A DNA stretch of 5,160 bases, taken from positions 1-5,160 of the forward strand of contig JAIKZT010000059.1 of assembly GCA_024682015.1 (NCBI GenBank). Reading direction: 5' to 3'. Within the stretch, counting starts at the first letter, position 1, and each line of letters opens with the position of its first letter. The position numbers were made by a program, and so were the translations under genes. The notes beneath the pieces were generated by a model. The model made no database searches. It was given only the letters and a program-made list of their open reading frames with translations, and was not told where the DNA came from. The DNA is from Clostridia bacterium. Its GTDB lineage: Bacteria; Bacillota; Clostridia; Peptostreptococcales; Anaerovoracaceae. Below are positions 4,991-5,160 of the stretch, piece by piece.

Positions 4991-5014
4991 ATCTCATCAT
5001 TAACCGAGATAGCC
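4991..5014 (-). repeat. Right terminal inverted repeat
   Basis: Read inward on the minus strand it begins GGCTATCTCG and ends TTAATGATGAGAT. It matches the left repeat at 21 of 24 positions, with the core (here ATGAGAT) 17 bases from the outer end, as at the left. It lies 54 bases beyond copy 2, continuing the 54-56-base spacing of the right end. Confidence 0.85.
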
Positions 5015-5051
5015 TAAGTGGATATTTCTTGACATCTTTCAGGAGGAATAA

Positions 5052-5160
5052 ATGTTCACAATTGCCTTTGGGGACAAATACGCCAGCGGCGAGTACCGCA
5101 CGGAGTGGATCAGGGATCCGTATAAGCCGGACGTCCGTTTCACTGCGCCGATCGGGAAGA
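5052..5160 (+). CDS. Start of an unrecognised gene (first 36 codons)
   Basis: ATG at 5052 follows AGGAGG (5041-5046) by five bases, an ideal ribosome binding site. The frame then stays open to the window edge. The translation starts MFTIAFGDKYASGEYR and continues TEWIRDPYKPDVRFTAPIGK. It is a soluble-looking N-terminus with no signal peptide. I do not recognise a family from these 36 residues. G+C returns to a higher level here, as in the rpsB-tsf region, which fits the resident chromosome resuming after the unit that ends at 5014. No promoter is convincing between that end and the start codon, so the gene may depend on a promoter within or beyond the unit. Confidence 0.65.
   Translation, partial: MFTIAFGDKYASGEYRTEWIRDPYKPDVRFTAPIGK

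Larger units (their letters stand above)
4070..5014. mobile_element. Transposase-less unit bounded by 24-bp inverted repeats, carrying one gene
   Basis: The unit of about 945 bp is defined by inverted repeats at 4070-4093 and 4991-5014 that match at 21 of 24 positions. Additional (G/A)TGAGAT cores point inward from each end. It is poorer in G+C than the flanking minus-strand genes. It contains a promoter, a 14-codon ORF, one gene of about 150 codons and a terminator, but nothing resembling a transposase. Repeats starting GG, with several sites per end, suggest a non-autonomous transposon mobilised by an enzyme encoded elsewhere. No target duplication is visible: the 8 bases at the left are TTTTTCAT and at the right TAAGTGGA. 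Alternatively, the sites are operators for a regulator. The inverted structure is certain; mobility is inferred. Confidence 0.6.
4776..5051. other. Gene-free region between the internal gene's terminator and the 5052 gene
   Basis: It holds the right-end repeat array (4881-5014). It also has an interrupted inverted repeat with one bulge (4830-4838 with 4872-4879, AACCCCCAG / CTGGGGTT, 33-base loop) and, at its end, the ribosome binding site of the next gene. I find no ORF, tRNA or convincing promoter in it. The TTGACA at 5029-5034 lacks a -10 before the start codon. Confidence 0.6.

Noticed and set aside
4062..5022. Target-site duplication flanking the unit
   Set aside because: The flanking bases (TTTTTCAT left, TAAGTGGA right) do not match, so none is claimed.
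5029..5034. TTGACA as -35 of the 5052 gene
   Set aside because: A 17-base spacer would put the -10 on the start codon itself.
4050..5034. Extension of the inverted repeats outward to TTGCAAG (left) and TGTCAAG (right), both 14 bases outside the 24-bp repeats
   Set aside because: Only 9 of 20 outer positions match, and the left copy is needed as the rpsB -35 box; probably chance, though the identical distance is curious.
1..5160. In-frame UGA (selenocysteine) codons suggested by the presence of selA
   Set aside because: None of the genes I annotate contains an internal UGA, and none ends at a UGA with homologous sequence continuing beyond it.

Overview
The window looks like a chromosomal segment of an anaerobic, selenium-using Firmicute (Clostridia or Negativicutes type). 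The evidence is full-length rpsB and tsf with Firmicute-style proteins, strong AGGAGG-type ribosome binding sites, TATAAT promoters with extended -10 elements, and selA. The minus-strand genes are fairly GC-rich: I counted 35 G+C of 60 at 2641-2700. The right-hand third is clearly lower: 26 of 60 at 4321-4380 and 20 of 60 at 4081-4140. The genus cannot be fixed from the sequence alone.

Minus strand, read right to left. A promoter at 4027-4055 drives rpsB (ribosomal protein S2) and tsf (EF-Ts), which end at a strong hairpin terminator at 2101-2130. Next is an independently promoted gene for a 130-residue charged protein of unknown function, with its own terminator at 1549-1575. Then an extended -10 promoter drives a 167-residue flavodoxin/WrbA-like FMN protein. 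After 88 bases comes selA (selenocysteine synthase), which runs off the left edge just after its PLP lysine. The selA ribosome binding site lies in the 3' arm of a stable hairpin. S2 and EF-Ts serve translation; SelA makes Sec-tRNA for selenoproteins.

Plus strand, 4070-5160. A low-GC unit of about 945 bp (4070-5014) sits directly upstream of the rpsB promoter. It is bounded by 24-bp inverted repeats that match at 21 positions. Each end carries three copies of an inward-pointing (G/A)TGAGAT core, and the first two copies sit at identical distances from the two outer ends. This looks like the ends of a transposon, but the unit contains no transposase. It holds one unrecognised gene of about 150 codons with its own promoter and terminator. 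The gene's start is odd: the good ribosome binding site serves a 14-codon ORF whose stop overlaps the main frame. Beyond the unit, another unrecognised gene begins at 5052 and leaves the window.

The most noteworthy items are the symmetric multi-site ends of this transposase-less unit, the frameshift or coupled start of its gene, and the hairpin covering the selA ribosome binding site.
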